DNA of 64,000 nucleotides from Rhytidiadelphus loreus. Lineage: Eukaryota > Streptophyta > Bryopsida > Hypnales > Hylocomiaceae. How positions within the stretch are numbered: position 1 is the first letter of the stretch; every line of letters starts with the position of its first letter. Made by a program: the position numbers and the translations under genes. The DNA is taken from assembly GCA_947034895.1 (NCBI GenBank), contig OX344762.1, forward strand, positions 45,178,760-45,242,759, read 5' to 3'. Below are positions 1-12,047 of the stretch, piece by piece. Below the pieces are notes generated by a model. That model saw only the letters and a list, made by a program, of their open reading frames with translations, ran no database searches and was not told where the DNA came from.

Positions 1-1690
1 GAAAGTTTGCTCTCTTAATCACATTGTATGAACAATTAGACAATTGGCCACTCTTAAAAAATTGATGTTGAAGAATACCTTCACTTTGAACTAAGGTGAA
101 TAGTTTGTTTACATCTTACTAAATCTCTTCACAACTCTGTATTGATTGTTAGGTGGAAATCGACTCCTATGTAATGTTGAAAATATTGGTAATTATTTCT
201 TCTTTATTAACCTTCAAAAGAGACCATAGGATGAGGTTCTACATTGTAAATATTGCATACCATATGATTTCAAAGCTCATGCTAATAAGGTTTTGACCTA
301 AATTTGAGCAAGTTTTTTTGACAAGATTGATGTTTAGTCAAGAATATTTTATATCACAAATGGGTAGTTGCAAGAAACACTTCACTTTTTTTGTTCAAAA
401 CTGCGTTTTTTGACTATAAGACTGGCAATACTATGCAATACTACTAATACTACGTTTTAGAAGCGCCCTGACAAATCTGCACCGTTGATTGAAGGCGACT
501 GCAGATCTACACTGTTGATTTAGTACTATATTGTACTAGGCAGTACTACAGACTACTACAAAGTACTGCAGAAGTCACTAGGAGCAAAAAATAGCAAAAA
601 TGGGGTCTGTAGAGATTTTCATTTTTAGTAATTCAAAAAAAATTCCAAAAAATTCCATAAAAGAAGCCATTTTGCTAGTGAAGATTGCGCTTGCATTGCA
701 CCAAAAAATTCATGAAGGAAAATTTTTCCCTCTTCATAGCTTTTGTACAAAGGAAGGTCACTTTGACCCCATGTGTGCAATCGACATGATTCTGTTTTCA
801 TAAAAACTCAACGTCAGCCCTTTTAGTGTTAGTAGACCTCCAACATGTCCAATTTGTGGCTTCAAATTCGCATTTTTGGGTCAAAAATAGGACTAAGAAC
901 CTCCAAAATGGCCAAGGTAGACACCCAATTGAGGGCAGATTAAAAACAGTAAACTAATTTTTAAAATATTTAAGAAAATACTTCAAGGTCTGTAACTTTA
1001 GCATCTACCTTCATTCCAAATTTCATGCCAAATGGACAAACAATGCAAAAGTTATGAGCAAAAAGCCAATTTTTAAGGGCAAGGGGGCAAGAATTAGGAC
1101 AAGTGTTTCTTGCAATCACCCAAATACGCTAATTGCAACTAAATGATGGTAGCATTGAATATTATTTTTGAACATAATGTGTAAAATTTATTGAGGTCAA
1201 AGATAAAAGTGATGCCTTAATTATGTTGGTTGATTGAATATACTAGTCCCCACAAGACTATTTGGACTCGAATGATGTGATCATATTTTTGCAATGCCTA
1301 CAATGAAACTAGTTTTCGTAGCAATAGATTCATTAATTTGCTTCTACACTTTGATTTCTCAAAGATTGAACATTTGAATGTTCAAAAGCAAGGTGAGGAT
1401 GATTAGGTGTGCAAAGATGACATTTGAGAAGATCGCCAATACTAATTACTCAAAACCTAAACCATTTTAGTGTGTACTACACTTTGCTAAAAATCTAGCG
1501 GTCAAAGTTTTTACCATCACAAAAAATACATCATAATTAGGAAATTTTGGAGTACTTTGTGCATATGGAATAAGGAAAATTTGCATACCAAAACTCAAGA
1601 ATTCAAAATTCAAAGTTTTATCTTGTAGTGAATTTTTGAAGTCACGTGCTTCTAAACTCATGATGTATAGTTTTTTTGAAGGCGGTACCC
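1..1690 (-). repeat. R-family repeat, copy A (partial, cut by window edge)
   Basis: First of eight copies of a repeat named R here, recognised by long near-identical stretches shared with 3,645-7,165, 12,048-13,424, 27,256-32,041 and 42,106-47,668. Read on the minus strand it carries a 64-codon ORF at 1,467-1,661 (begins MSLEARDFKNSLQDK) that is also open in copies B, C and E. A 760-bp TIR element (362-1,121) interrupts it. The right end, after the T-run and GAAGGCGGTA near 1,686, abuts an LTR 3' end exactly as in copy D, so A and D probably come from one duplicated arrangement. Not matched to any named family. Confidence 0.75.
362..1121. mobile_element. 760-bp non-autonomous TIR element in R copy A
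   Basis: Ends are imperfect inverted repeats: GGGTAGTTGCAAGAAACACT on the left and, read inward from the right end, GGGTGATTGCAAGAAACACT. It is flanked by AAAT on both sides (358-361 and 1,122-1,125). R copies without the insertion read through TTTCACAAATAGGCTAATTG with a single AAAT, so 4 bp appear duplicated. No transposase-like ORF is visible; the 67-codon ORF at 600-803 has no recognisable domain. Superfamily not assigned. Confidence 0.75.
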
Positions 1691-1842
1691 TATGGGCACT
1701 TTATTCCCACCCTTGGAATATAGTGTATACAATCGGGCTCTAATTAATTTGGTGTTGATTTTCTAATGGGTATCTAACCTACGTGCAATCCAGTTAAGCC
1801 TTCCAAGCAATGGATTTTTCTAATTCATACTCCCAATTGTCA
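1691..1842 (-). repeat. LTR 3'-end fragment (L family)
   Basis: About 150 bp matching the 3' end of LTR L3 (13,425-13,590): TATGGGCACTTTATTCCCAC, then ATCGGGCTCTAATTA and CTAATGGGTATCTAACCTAC. The match stops near 1,842, where non-repetitive sequence begins, so this is a truncated piece. It sits directly beside R copy A, as the L3 end sits beside copy D. Confidence 0.7.
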
Positions 1843-3600
1843 GAATGTATGCTTTTTCCCTAATTCTGTCGTGTTATGGATTCTTGAGGTGGATAAGGTA
1901 AATGCTGATCTAAACGCTTCCGGTATGTGTATTGTTTATTGTCTGAGTTTACCTACCCATTGTCCATGCACGTAGAACTGTTAATCAATTCCACAGAATG
2001 CTATTGGAGAAGGTGATCGTTGTGTTGCATTGGATTCTCGGAATGGTTGAATAGTGGCACTCCTTTTTCTCGCTTCCATTTGTTGAAAACGAAGTTGGGA
2101 TGTCTCACTCAGTAGACGACGTTTCTATATTGAGATTTTATTGAGCTTGTGTTTTTGCATGCATGAATTGGTGGACATTCATTTGCTTACAGAAATTCAC
2201 TGATGAGGCTGCTCGTGGTGGATAAGATGAATATTGATTTCATCGCGCCTGGTTGTGAGAACCTCTTGACCCTTAATGCATGTGAAATGATGCGAAATCT
2301 GTAAAGGAAGGGTACATTATCTCCTCCGTTACACGGACACAATTCTGTGTTTCCTACGCTCGTCTCTATTGAGATATATTGATGCTCAAACTTTCATTCT
2401 TTGAGATTGCATTGAGCTTGATTTTTGCATGCATGCATTCGTGAAATTTTCTACTTATCCAGAATCCCTGCGGATAAGATTCCTTCTGGTGGATATGGTG
2501 AATACTGATTTCATCGCTTTGGAAATGGACAATGTTGTTTATGTGAACATCCACTCCCATTGTATGCATGTGTATTGGTGTTTATTTCTGTTAATAGAAA
2601 GGTTAAACCATCTCTGCTGACATCTTGTGCGGACGGAGAAAGTTGTGCGTTTTCAATGCTCCATACCTTGTCCTGATTTTTTTCCCAAGAGGAAGATGGA
2701 AATGCTTTGTTTTGCTGTACGGAAAACTGGCGATTAACGAAAAATGTGCTGATGTCGCTATTTTCCCAAACAGAATGAGGAAGAGAATTGCACAATTAAT
2801 GGCATATGCTTTTGCAGTAATGATCAACTGAATTCATCAATCGAGATGCTGTTATATATACTTGTGTGAATCTGTAAATGTGGATGGTGAAGGAGTCTGT
2901 ACCTGATAATTCAAAATCCTTCTGCTGAAGTACAGGTAGCAAAATCATAAACAATTGGTTTTCAAAGAGAAGACATGCTTACAATTCTGGTATCAAAACA
3001 CTGCTCGAGGAATAAGCTACATCAACTTCTTTCGAAGTCCCCATTCAATTCCTGGAGTTACCACCAAAATTCCATTAAATCTCAATCAATCCTTATTGCC
3101 GAAAACTACGCGCCTTACATGTATTGCACCTGTCACAAGGAGCATGTAAAGAGTCTGTCTCTTGGAACATCCCCGTTTCTTACATTTGTTGCGTCACTCG
3201 GTGTGAGGAGTGATATTTGGGAGATGCCTAGAGTTGTGGAGAGACGGCAAAGGGTATGTTTTGATGGTTTCTTTTTACTAAGCATGAACGTGTACTTTTA
3301 AAGTGCATGAAAGGTTGTGTAAGTGAAAGTGGAAAACCTCACTATTCGTTCAAAAGTCATTAGACATATTGTTCCAAGAAACAGTATTTAAATAATCACA
3401 CTTGAATGCGACACTTGCAGTGGATTTTGAGCATCATTTGAATTTTGCGAATCTTTTTTTGTGATGAGTGCTTGACTCTCAGTAAAGAAAGGACAAACTT
3501 TGTTTATTGAGCTCCCACCATCATCCAATTCTAACTCCTAAAGTGAATACTCAAGCAACATGAAAGAGGTGTGTGAAGCAAATATGAGGATAAATCTCTT
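1843..3600. other. Non-repetitive island with weak internal repeats
   Basis: This 1.75-kb stretch has no match elsewhere in the window and is less AT-rich than its surroundings. It holds loosely repeated blocks about 270 bp apart: TTGAGCTTG(T/A)(G/T)TTTTTGCATGCATG near 2,140 and 2,410, each followed by GTGGATA(A/T)G(A/G)TGAATA and TGATTTCATCGC (2,218-2,246 and 2,489-2,517). It could be the 5' flank of a host gene or an old insertion. Only the possible exon listed separately stands out as coding. Confidence 0.4.
2975..3255 (+). CDS. Possible first exon of an unidentified gene
   Basis: An ATG-initiated frame of about 93 codons runs into AGGCAAAG followed by GTATGT, a plausible splice donor near 3,255. 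The product is rich in Ser, His, Lys and Arg with almost no acidic residues in its first 45 positions, as in mitochondrial or plastid presequences. It sits in the only non-repetitive DNA of the left 30 kb. Against it: no downstream exon is visible before R copy B starts near 3,645, and no domain is recognised. The frame stays open past the donor to 3,301. Function unknown. Confidence 0.22.
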
Positions 3601-3644
3601 GGCCGTGCTTTACGAGTGTTTTTAGGACTTTAGTATATCTTCAA

Positions 3645-5926
3645 ATTTTTTGCAAGCACTATCTTTCCATGAAAGACACATATTTGTTGTGTGATTGGAG
3701 TTGCTCCTAAGTTAATTACTATTTAGTCAAACCATCTAGCTATGAATAAATGAGTCATTAAGTGTTAATACATAAAGGTCTTAGATCAAATCTAAACGTG
3801 CTATATCATGACTTTTGCAAATTGCAATAGTTTTGAAGTTTTCATTAAGAAGAAAAAGATATTTTCATTAATAAAAAAAAGTAATCTATTGTCCAACCAG
3901 GAAAAGATCTTCATAGATCTCTACATCAAAAGAGTTTGAGTTTAGAAGCATGTGACTTCAAAAATTCACTACAAGATAAAACTTTGAATTTTGAATTCTT
4001 GAGTTTTGGTATGCAAATTTTCCTTATTCCATATGCACAAAGTACTCCCAAATTTCCTACTTATGATGAATTTTTTGTAATAGTAAAAACTTTGACGGTT
4101 GCTATTTTAACAAAGTGTAGTACACATTAAAATGGTTTAGTTTTCCATTAACTAGTATTGGCCTTCTTCTCAAAAGTCATCTTTGCACACCTAATCATCC
4201 TCACCTTGATTTTGAACATTCAATTGTTCCATCTTTGAAAAATCAAAGTGCAAAAACAAATTGAAGAATTTCTTGGTCCCCAAAACATTCCTCATTGTGG
4301 TTTCATTGCAGGCACATCATTCGAGTCCAAATAGTCTTGTGGTGACTAGTATATTCAATAAACCAACATAATTAAGGCATCACTTTTATCTTTAACCTCA
4401 ATAAATTTTACACATTATGTTCAAAAATAATATTCAACGCTACCATCATTTAGTTGCAATTAGTCTATTTGTGAAATAAAATAAAATAAAATATTCTTGA
4501 CTAACAATCAATCTTGTCAGAAAAACTTGCTCAATTTTAGGTCAAAACATATGAGCTTTGCAATCATATGGTATGAAATATTCACAATGTAAAACCTCAT
4601 CCTAAGGGGTTTTTTTCAGGTTAATGTAGAGGAAAAAATTACCAATACTTTCAGTATTATATAGGAGTCGATTTCTTCTTGATAATCAATACAAAGTTGT
4701 GGAGAGATTTAGTAAAACGTAAACAAACTCTTCACATTAGTTAAAAGTGAAGGTATTCTTTACCATCAATTTTTTATGGTGAGAGACTCTTGAAATACTC
4801 TAGAGTTTAAACAATCGCATCAAAGGCCCTCGGGATTGGTGTGTTGGTTCACATCACACGATCTCTTCTTAGAGACATGGGTTCGATTCCCGTGGGTGCT
4901 TCATTGTGAGCCCGGTATCTACCGAAGTGAATTCAAGTGTATACAATCATGCTGGTGGATTGGATGTACTTAAATCCACCTCGGCATATACTGGACACAC
5001 TACCAAATCATTGGCAATACTTTTTATTGTGTTATAGCTCACAAGCACATCATTTAGGGATACATATATTTTTACAATTTTTTTTTTTTTTTTGGGACAA
5101 AAACAGTAATGTTCAATAATAATTGCATTAAAAATTTCAATATATATGCTAGAACCCACCAAAACTTTATACTAAATATCCCCCTTATGTATTCAACAAG
5201 TTCACTACTAGCTTCCTAAAAGCTACTATCTTAATTTTTTGTGTGATAAATGCAATATTGTTCAATAAAGATGCAATAAAAACTTGCAATACATTTGATA
5301 GAACCTACCAAAATTTATACTAAATATCTTCCTTGTGTATTCAACAAAGTTAATCACTAGCTACTTAAAGAAAATGAATGTTATTTAGAAGTATAGTATG
5401 TAGAGTGATGTTTAAGGGTTATGAAACATAAAATATACAAAAGACACTCATTTGAATTGGTGATTATGGATTCCCATACATACATTAGAGATGGAATCAA
5501 GTTTGTGAATTCTAACAATTATAATATCCTCACCGCTATCCATACTATTAGAACAAATGATTGCATATTTATGATGATGTTAAGATCTTGGCAACTAAAG
5601 GGCCGATAGAGGTTCATGGTACCATTGATAAGCCCTCCAATGAGTTTATGTGCACAGAAAAAAGTTTATAGCATTTCAATTTATGGGGTGAAAGATATTG
5701 AATTTTCAAGTTTTAATTTCATTAGAAATTAGAAAGCTAGATGGGAATTTGAAAATTGGTTGAGGAGAGCCATTGAGCCATTAGGCAATAGTTGTTGGGC
5801 TAAAGAATACTTTGGTCATTGTAACGTTATACTTTTAAAAAATATGTTTAATTTAATTTGATTTTTGCTTTAAGAAAAAGGTTTGCTAATACTTTGTTTT
5901 TTTCTCCTTTTATTTTTAGTTTTGAG
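3645..5926 (+). repeat. R-family repeat, copy B
   Basis: Plus-strand copy starting near TATCTTTCCATGAAAGACAC. It holds the 64-codon ORF (3,936-4,130), the tRNA-like segment near 4,830-4,900 with B box GGTTCGATTCC at 4,880-4,890, and the right-hand block through GTTGTTGGGCTAAAGAATAC. It meets copy C head-on at about 5,926, so B and C form an inverted pair with different breakpoints. Confidence 0.75.
4826..4905 (+). other. tRNA-like segment inside R copy B
   Basis: TTGGTTCACATC resembles an A box, and a perfect B box GGTTCGATTCC lies at 4,880-4,890 within a T-arm-like stem (CGTGGGT on one side, ACATGGG on the other, weakened here; ACGGG/CCCGT in copies F and G). A full cloverleaf acceptor stem cannot be drawn, so it is a tRNA-derived or tRNA-mimicking pol III promoter segment, not a tRNA gene. 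Confidence 0.5.
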
Positions 5927-7165
5927 CATGATTGTGTACACTTGAATCCACTTTGGTAGATGTCGAGGTCACAATGAAGCACCCAGGAGGCATTGAAACC
6001 GTGTCTCTAAGAAGTGATTGTTTGATGTCAACCAAGACACCAATCCTAAGTGCCTTTGATACGATTGTTTGTATTCTAAAATATTTCAACAATCACTCAC
6101 CATTATATGCAAAACTCGCAAATAATCTTTCAGCAAAGTTAAATTTTGTGAAATTTTGTTACTAAATCACATTGTATGACAAATGAGACAATTGGCCACT
6201 CTTATGAAAATTCTTGATGGTGAACAATACCTTCACTTTTAACTGAGGTGAAGAGTTTGTTTACGACTTACTAAATCTCTCTAGAACTTTGTATTGAATG
6301 TCATGTGAAAATTGACTCCTATGTAATGTTGAAAATATTGGTAATTATTTCTCCTACATTAACCTTCACAAGAGACCTAAAGATGAGGTTCTACATCTTG
6401 AATATTTCATATTATATGATTGCAAAGCTCATGTTGATAAGGTTTTGATAAAAAAATGAGCAAATTTTTTAACAAGATTGATGACTAGCCAAGAATATTT
6501 TTTTTATTTCACAAATAGTTTAATTGCAACTAAATGATGCTAACATTGAATATTATTTTTGAATATAATATGTAGAAATTTATTGAGGTCAAGAGATAAA
6601 AGTGATGCCTTAATTATGTTGGTTGGCTAAATATACTAGTCACTACAAGACTATTTGCACTCATATGATTTGCATGCAATGAAACCTCTTTTCTGAATGT
6701 TTTCTGAACCAAGAGATTCTTCAATTTATTTTTGCACTTTGATTTTATCAAAGATGGAACATTTGAATGTTCAAAAGCAAGGTGAGGATGATAAGATGTG
6801 CAAAGATGACTTTTGAGAAGAAGGCCAATAATAGTCAATCAAAACCTAAACCATTTTAATGTGTACTACTTTGTTAAAAATCCAAGGGTCAAAGTTTTTA
6901 CTATTACCAAAAATGCATCATAAATCGGAAAATTTGGAGTAATTTGTGCATGTGGAATAAGAAAATTTTGCATACCCAAACTCAAGGATTCAAAATTCAA
7001 AGTTTTATCTTGTAGTGAATTTTTGAAGTCATGTACTTCTAAATTCATTTTTGTGTTTGAACAATGGATTACTTCTTGAAATGTCTTTTCTTTTACAATG
7101 ATAACTTCAATAATGCTGCAAAAGTCAGATGTTATAGCACATTTATCTTTTGGTTTTATCTTATA
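5927..7165 (-). repeat. R-family repeat, copy C (truncated)
   Basis: Minus-strand copy. It begins at GATTGTGTACACTTGAATCC (complement of the R segment just after the tRNA-like part), carries a diverged tRNA-like block at about 5,975-6,070, and a 60-codon version of the conserved ORF at 6,866-7,048. It continues past that ORF into the region missing from A and D, and breaks near 7,165 against the truncated 3' part of LTR L1. Confidence 0.7.
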
Positions 7166-7494
7166 TCTTCAAAATTTGACAGTAAACTACCTTCTAAAAC
7201 TTCATCCATTGATTTCTATAGTTCTAACTATTGAAATTCGCTTTTGATTTTTGCATTATTTTTTGTTTTTTGTCTTCTATATAAATTTTGATTTTGACTT
7301 GATTTGGTCAACTTTGGTTGACTTTCATCCAAATCAACTCTACTTTTGTTAAAAACTTCAATCTACTCTAAGTCTTTTAACTTTAATCCAATTTCTAAGA
7401 TAAAATTAATTTGGAATCTTGAAAATATTCTCTTCAAGATTCTACCGTTAACCTAAACCTTGAAATTTTTTTTAAGTACTTGGTAAATCCTTAA

Positions 7495-8405
7495 CCCCTA
7501 AAGGACCAAGGCCTTTTTTCTACCAAAAAACACTGAAAATTGCCATATCTATAGCAAAGAGTAAAAAAATGGAAAATTGTTTTTTTTTTCTTATCTAACC
7601 ATAGGATCTGACATTTAACTAGTATAAGAGTGTGGAAAAAAAATTAGAATTTTTGACCGAACAAATTGCAAGATACCAAGTTTAAAGTGAAAAAAACAAG
7701 TTTTTCATCACCTTGCACTCTTGCAGGACTAAATTTTCTTACTTTGAACATTTTTAACCTAAAACTCTTGCACTACAAAGTTTTGAGCTTTCATTCTTTA
7801 TAGTGGGTTATTGAGTTGAGAGTCTAGGGGGAAAAAAATTCAAAAAAATTCAATTATCATTTTAAAAAAAATTGTTAAATAGAAGTAGGTACGAGATAGA
7901 AGGAAAATCTAAAATCTAAATATATTTAAAACGCACTAATTCCAATGGTGGGATTGTTCTAGCAAGAAAACCAGACCATGTAAAAAAAATTAAAAAATTA
8001 AAAAAAATTGCAATCAGAAATGAATCCTACAAGTTATTTTTTTCAAGAAGATTCTCTAATTGCCAAAAAAACAAGAATGTCCATAACTTGCTCATAACAA
8101 ATCCAAATGAAATGAATCAAAGGTTTTTAGATAGAAAAAAATATAATCTATGAGAAAAAAAAATATTGAAAAAAAAATTCAAATTTTTGTCTACTTTTGT
8201 TTGCTGCCCGGAGTGCCCCCTGTCCCCTCGTTTGAGCTTATTTGGTCAGCACTTTTGTTCCCGGGCAGAGATTGTGAAAAAATTATATTCCCACAAAGGT
8301 TATCAGTTTTTCCATCTCCAAAAAAAGTTTTAAAAAATCATGACAAAATTTCAACTTGTAGGTACCTTCCAGAAAACGCATTTGTGCCCCATGGGGACAA
8401 TGGTT
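7495..8405. mobile_element. TTAA-flanked TIR element, copy 1 (piggyBac-like, non-autonomous)
   Basis: 911 bp. The left side reads TTAA then CCCCTAAAGGACCAAGG. The right end has lost about 9 bp of the TIR and reads GGGGACAATGGTTC followed by TAA. L2 has the empty site: AGAAAAGGTTAAAGATTTAC near 41,647 matches the joined flanks of this insertion, with one TTAA. The body aligns along its length with copy 2 (60,569-61,489). No transposase ORF; the 93-codon frame at 8,150-8,431 is only partly shared with copy 2. Confidence 0.8.
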
Positions 8406-10738
8406 CTAACCTTTTCTTATTAATTGGATAAATTAGAATATTATTTCTACTTTTAAGGGTTAATTGGTTTAATATTTTGACGTTTTACTTAACTTCTTTT
8501 TCAAAGGTAGAAACTTCCTGCTTTTGTCTTTTTTGGTAAATGTTATTTGTGGTGAATTTTTCATTGTTAAGTTTGTAGAAATTCAATGTAATTCTTGTTT
8601 AATCTTGAATTTCAAAATTACTTCTACTTTTATCTTGGATTCTAATATTCTAAAAAGATTCCTAAAAATGCTCTTTACTAACTTTTTACTTTTTCATTCA
8701 CTTTTACTACTACTTTTAACCTAAGAATAAAGTTTAGTAAGTTCCTTGAATTATGGTGGTAGAAACTTACCTAACTCCTGGATAATTTTATATCCACTTA
8801 AACTTCCTACTTGATAATTTTTTCTAATTTCTATGAGTAATTCTATCTCTATTCTTAAATTCAATTGTTAATTTTTACCCTGATGGCTTTAGTAAAAATG
8901 CAAGAATTTTAGGTTAAATTAGCAATTATTAACCTCTGCATTGGCGCCATCATTGTTGCGTAATGCCACAAAATTGTTCACGGCAATCTCCAACTCCATC
9001 TTTAATGTTTCGTGTTTTGATGTTGGTTTTTCGGCAAGGTCTATAAAGGCTTGGAGAATTTCCAAACTTTTTCTTTCTAAAGGCTTTCTTTTCTTGTCTT
9101 CCTAATTCTTTCTAAAGTTTTTTCTTTCATTTTCTTCCTAATTCTTCCTAATTGTTTTCTTTTCTCTTGTAGATATTCTTTGAGAATCACATCCTATCAA
9201 ATCTAACGCCAAATATTTGACTAAGTGCTTTGGAATCAAATAAAGACTTAGGACAAAGCTTGCTTGACTTTTCCTAATGAGTAACCAATTGTAGAAACTT
9301 CTTGAAGGTCAACTATTCTCTAATGGAATTTGCACATGCAATTAAACACTCTCTCTTCCCTTGAGTCTCCTATTTCATCACTTGTCTCTTTCACTTGGGC
9401 TTTGTTTTTGTGAATTTGTTCCTTTGATGTTGCAATTTTCTTCCCAATGCAAAGCTCTGGCTTGTCAAGTATGCGCTCAAATGGAGGGATTAAATTGAGA
9501 TAAAATGCCAACTTGTAGCACAATTCCAACAACACTTTTTGTAAGGCCTAACACACACCCTAGCTACAACCTCCTAGAATGCAAGATTTTGCTTCAGTTT
9601 CTTGAGCTTTTTCTCCCTAGACATGGCCTGGACCTCTCCACTCACTTCCCAGTATAGTCAACTTTGGGTTGACTTCTAATTGCTGAAATTTAAACGATGT
9701 GGCCCCTTTGGCTTCAATAAGGTGAGCTTTGGCGTCCTTTGTGTTTTGAACTAGGACCCTCTGGGGGTACCATCCCCGTATAAGTTGATTTTCAACTAAT
9801 GCATGTGAATTTTGGTATGTGTTTCCAATCAAGCAACCCATTAGTAAGGCCCAACAACCTACTGGCAAAGTCCAACAACCCACTGGCTGGTCTAAAGGCT
9901 TTTCTGGTCCTTTCTACCAAATTAAATGGTAGTTGTTTGCTAATCTTGTTTTTTTAAACCATACTGGGTCTCTTTTAGGGAACCTTTTAACTAATTAAAA
10001 CATGAAAAAATTGGAACTAGGAACAAAGCTTCACCGTCCAAGGGATTTAGGCGAGGGTTTAGTCCTGAATTTCATAGAAAAATATGGAAAATTTTGGCGA
10101 TAGCTTTGCCATCACGTGACACAAGAATTTAGTGACAACACAAGGATCATGCAAGGATCTTTGAGAATTGGTTCCGATGCAATTTCTCTTTTAAAATACG
10201 ACCAAACAACACGTGGACCATGTATTTTCAATGTCAAGGTGATAGGGGGATTTTCAACAGCTTTAGAGTCGTGAAATCCAATACAAACACTCAATTGGAA
10301 ATTGTTAGTAATAGACACTCAAACAGTTGGAACACAAATGTTAGTTACCAACCACGGGGAATTTTCTCCAATACAAAGTTCGGAGATCCCACACAAGTGT
10401 TTGGATGAGTGTTAGTACAAAAATACTTGACTAATAACTTATACAGGTTAATGCAAAGATACAAGAACAAAGACACAAAAGTTTAGTGCAACAAGACTTG
10501 AAATGCAATGAAAACAAGCTTGTTCAAAAGGGACCCCAACGTCCATTTAAGAAAGCTCAACACTTAAGAAAAGAGACCAAAATTTGCTCTACAAACAACA
10601 ACAAAAGCAAGTGTTTTGGCCAAATAGCCAAAAAACAAACAACACCTATATTTTAGTGTAATTGGGAAAAAGGGTTACAAATGAAAAGAGGTTTGAAATG
10701 AAAACAAAAGGGGTGCAATGAAAAAATAGGAGGGGGGA

Positions 10739-10745
10739 TTTTATA
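10739..10745 (-). promoter_or_regulatory. TATA box of LTR L1
   Basis: TATAAAA on the minus strand in the context CAAGTATAAAATCCCCCC. The same position in L2 (38,712-38,718) and L3 (25,954-25,960) also has a TATA-type motif, which identifies the U3/R side of these long repeats. Confidence 0.5.
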
Positions 10746-12047
10746 CTTGTCTAAGGCCTCCATTTTTCCTTTAATTACCTATACCTACTCCTAAGTAAAT
10801 AAAAATTAACCAAATTCAAATTCTACTACTATTATTGTGATTTTTATAACTTTTGGCGAAAAGCTCCAAATGCCAAACCAATTGTGCCATTGTCTTTAGA
10901 AGATCCAAATTAGTCTATAGAAACACCAACCACCTACTTGTAGGCAAATTTGCAAGTAACTACTAGCGTTTAGTAAATTAGTGAAAAAGGTCAAAAATCC
11001 AAATGATGTTGGAGTTTGCATTTTCTCAAAGTTTTGACTTGCAAAGGTGGTTTGGAAGGTTTGAGAAAGTAAGAAAGTAGTCCAAGTTGACTTCAATTGG
11101 ACGCCGTTCATCGGTTAGTCTGCGACCATTTTGTAAATTCTGTAAAAAATCATTGCCGCTGTCGGTTGGGATACTTGTTAATCGGAATGTCATGAAATCT
11201 AGTTGGATACTTATTTATGCTAAAATAAACTATTCTAATTTTTAGAAGAATTTTACCGCGACCAGATTAATCTGTATGAAATTTCCAATGCCGATAAACA
11301 CGGTTGACTACCTATCAGCCTATACAATCATCTTTGGTAATTCAGAAAAATATGAAACTTTTTGGAAAACTCTTAAGAGGTCCTCTAAATCTAGGTGCAA
11401 GTTCACATTTGAATTTGGCACTAATAATAGTAAGATGAAAATTCCTACTTTTTGATTTTATTTCTTTTGAGGAGGAATCATTTCTGTAATAGGAAATCTT
11501 GGCAATTTGGCTTCACCATTACACTCCTGGCATGTTTCTTAGTTATAAACACCTTTCTTCATTCTTTGATTACCCACAATCTAAATCTGTGGATTTTACC
11601 TACAATATTATACATGATGGCCTTTTTTCCAACTTTTGCAAATTTAGGTCATGCTACCTTGTAAATTCTTGACAAGGCTTTTAAACTCTAAGGATCTATA
11701 GAAATCCCAACTCTTCCTCTTCTATCTTAGGAATATCACGTGCTCCTTTTGTGGTCCAATCTTTCAAAAGTTTATTTTAGGTGTTTACCTATTTTGGCCA
11801 TGAAGGCTCAATTCTATTCCAAACTCGCAAATGATCCTTCAAACACCAATTAAGACATAAAATTTATCAAATAGAAGAATTAAAAACACTTCCTAACTTT
11901 TCAAACCTAAAACATTGTATTAATAGGGACTTCTACCAAGTTCAACCTTAATAGATTTTTTAGTACTTTCTAAATAGAAATACTCATAAAAAAGAACATA
12001 AAGCAAAAAAAAAATCCGAGGCCCGGGTGATAATTACGGGGCTCACA

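Larger units (their letters stand above)
7166..12047 (-). mobile_element. Long LTR L1 (3'-truncated)
   Basis: Minus-strand LTR starting TGTGAGCCCC at 12,047 and running to 7,166, where it breaks into R copy C about 270 bp short of the L3 end. It is collinear with L2 (37,587-42,105, plus), which allows direct comparison. The TATA-like TATAAAA lies at 10,739-10,745 (minus). A TTAA-flanked element sits at 7,491-8,409; removing it leaves about 3.96 kb. Two short ORFs at 9,320-9,535 and 9,617-9,883 recur in L2 but match nothing known. No gag or pol is present. Confidence 0.7.

Noticed and set aside
8150..8431. 93-codon and 110-codon (61,228-61,560) frames as a transposase of the TTAA family
   Set aside because: They begin with low-complexity Lys-rich stretches, differ by frameshifts between copies, run past the element end and show no acidic triad.
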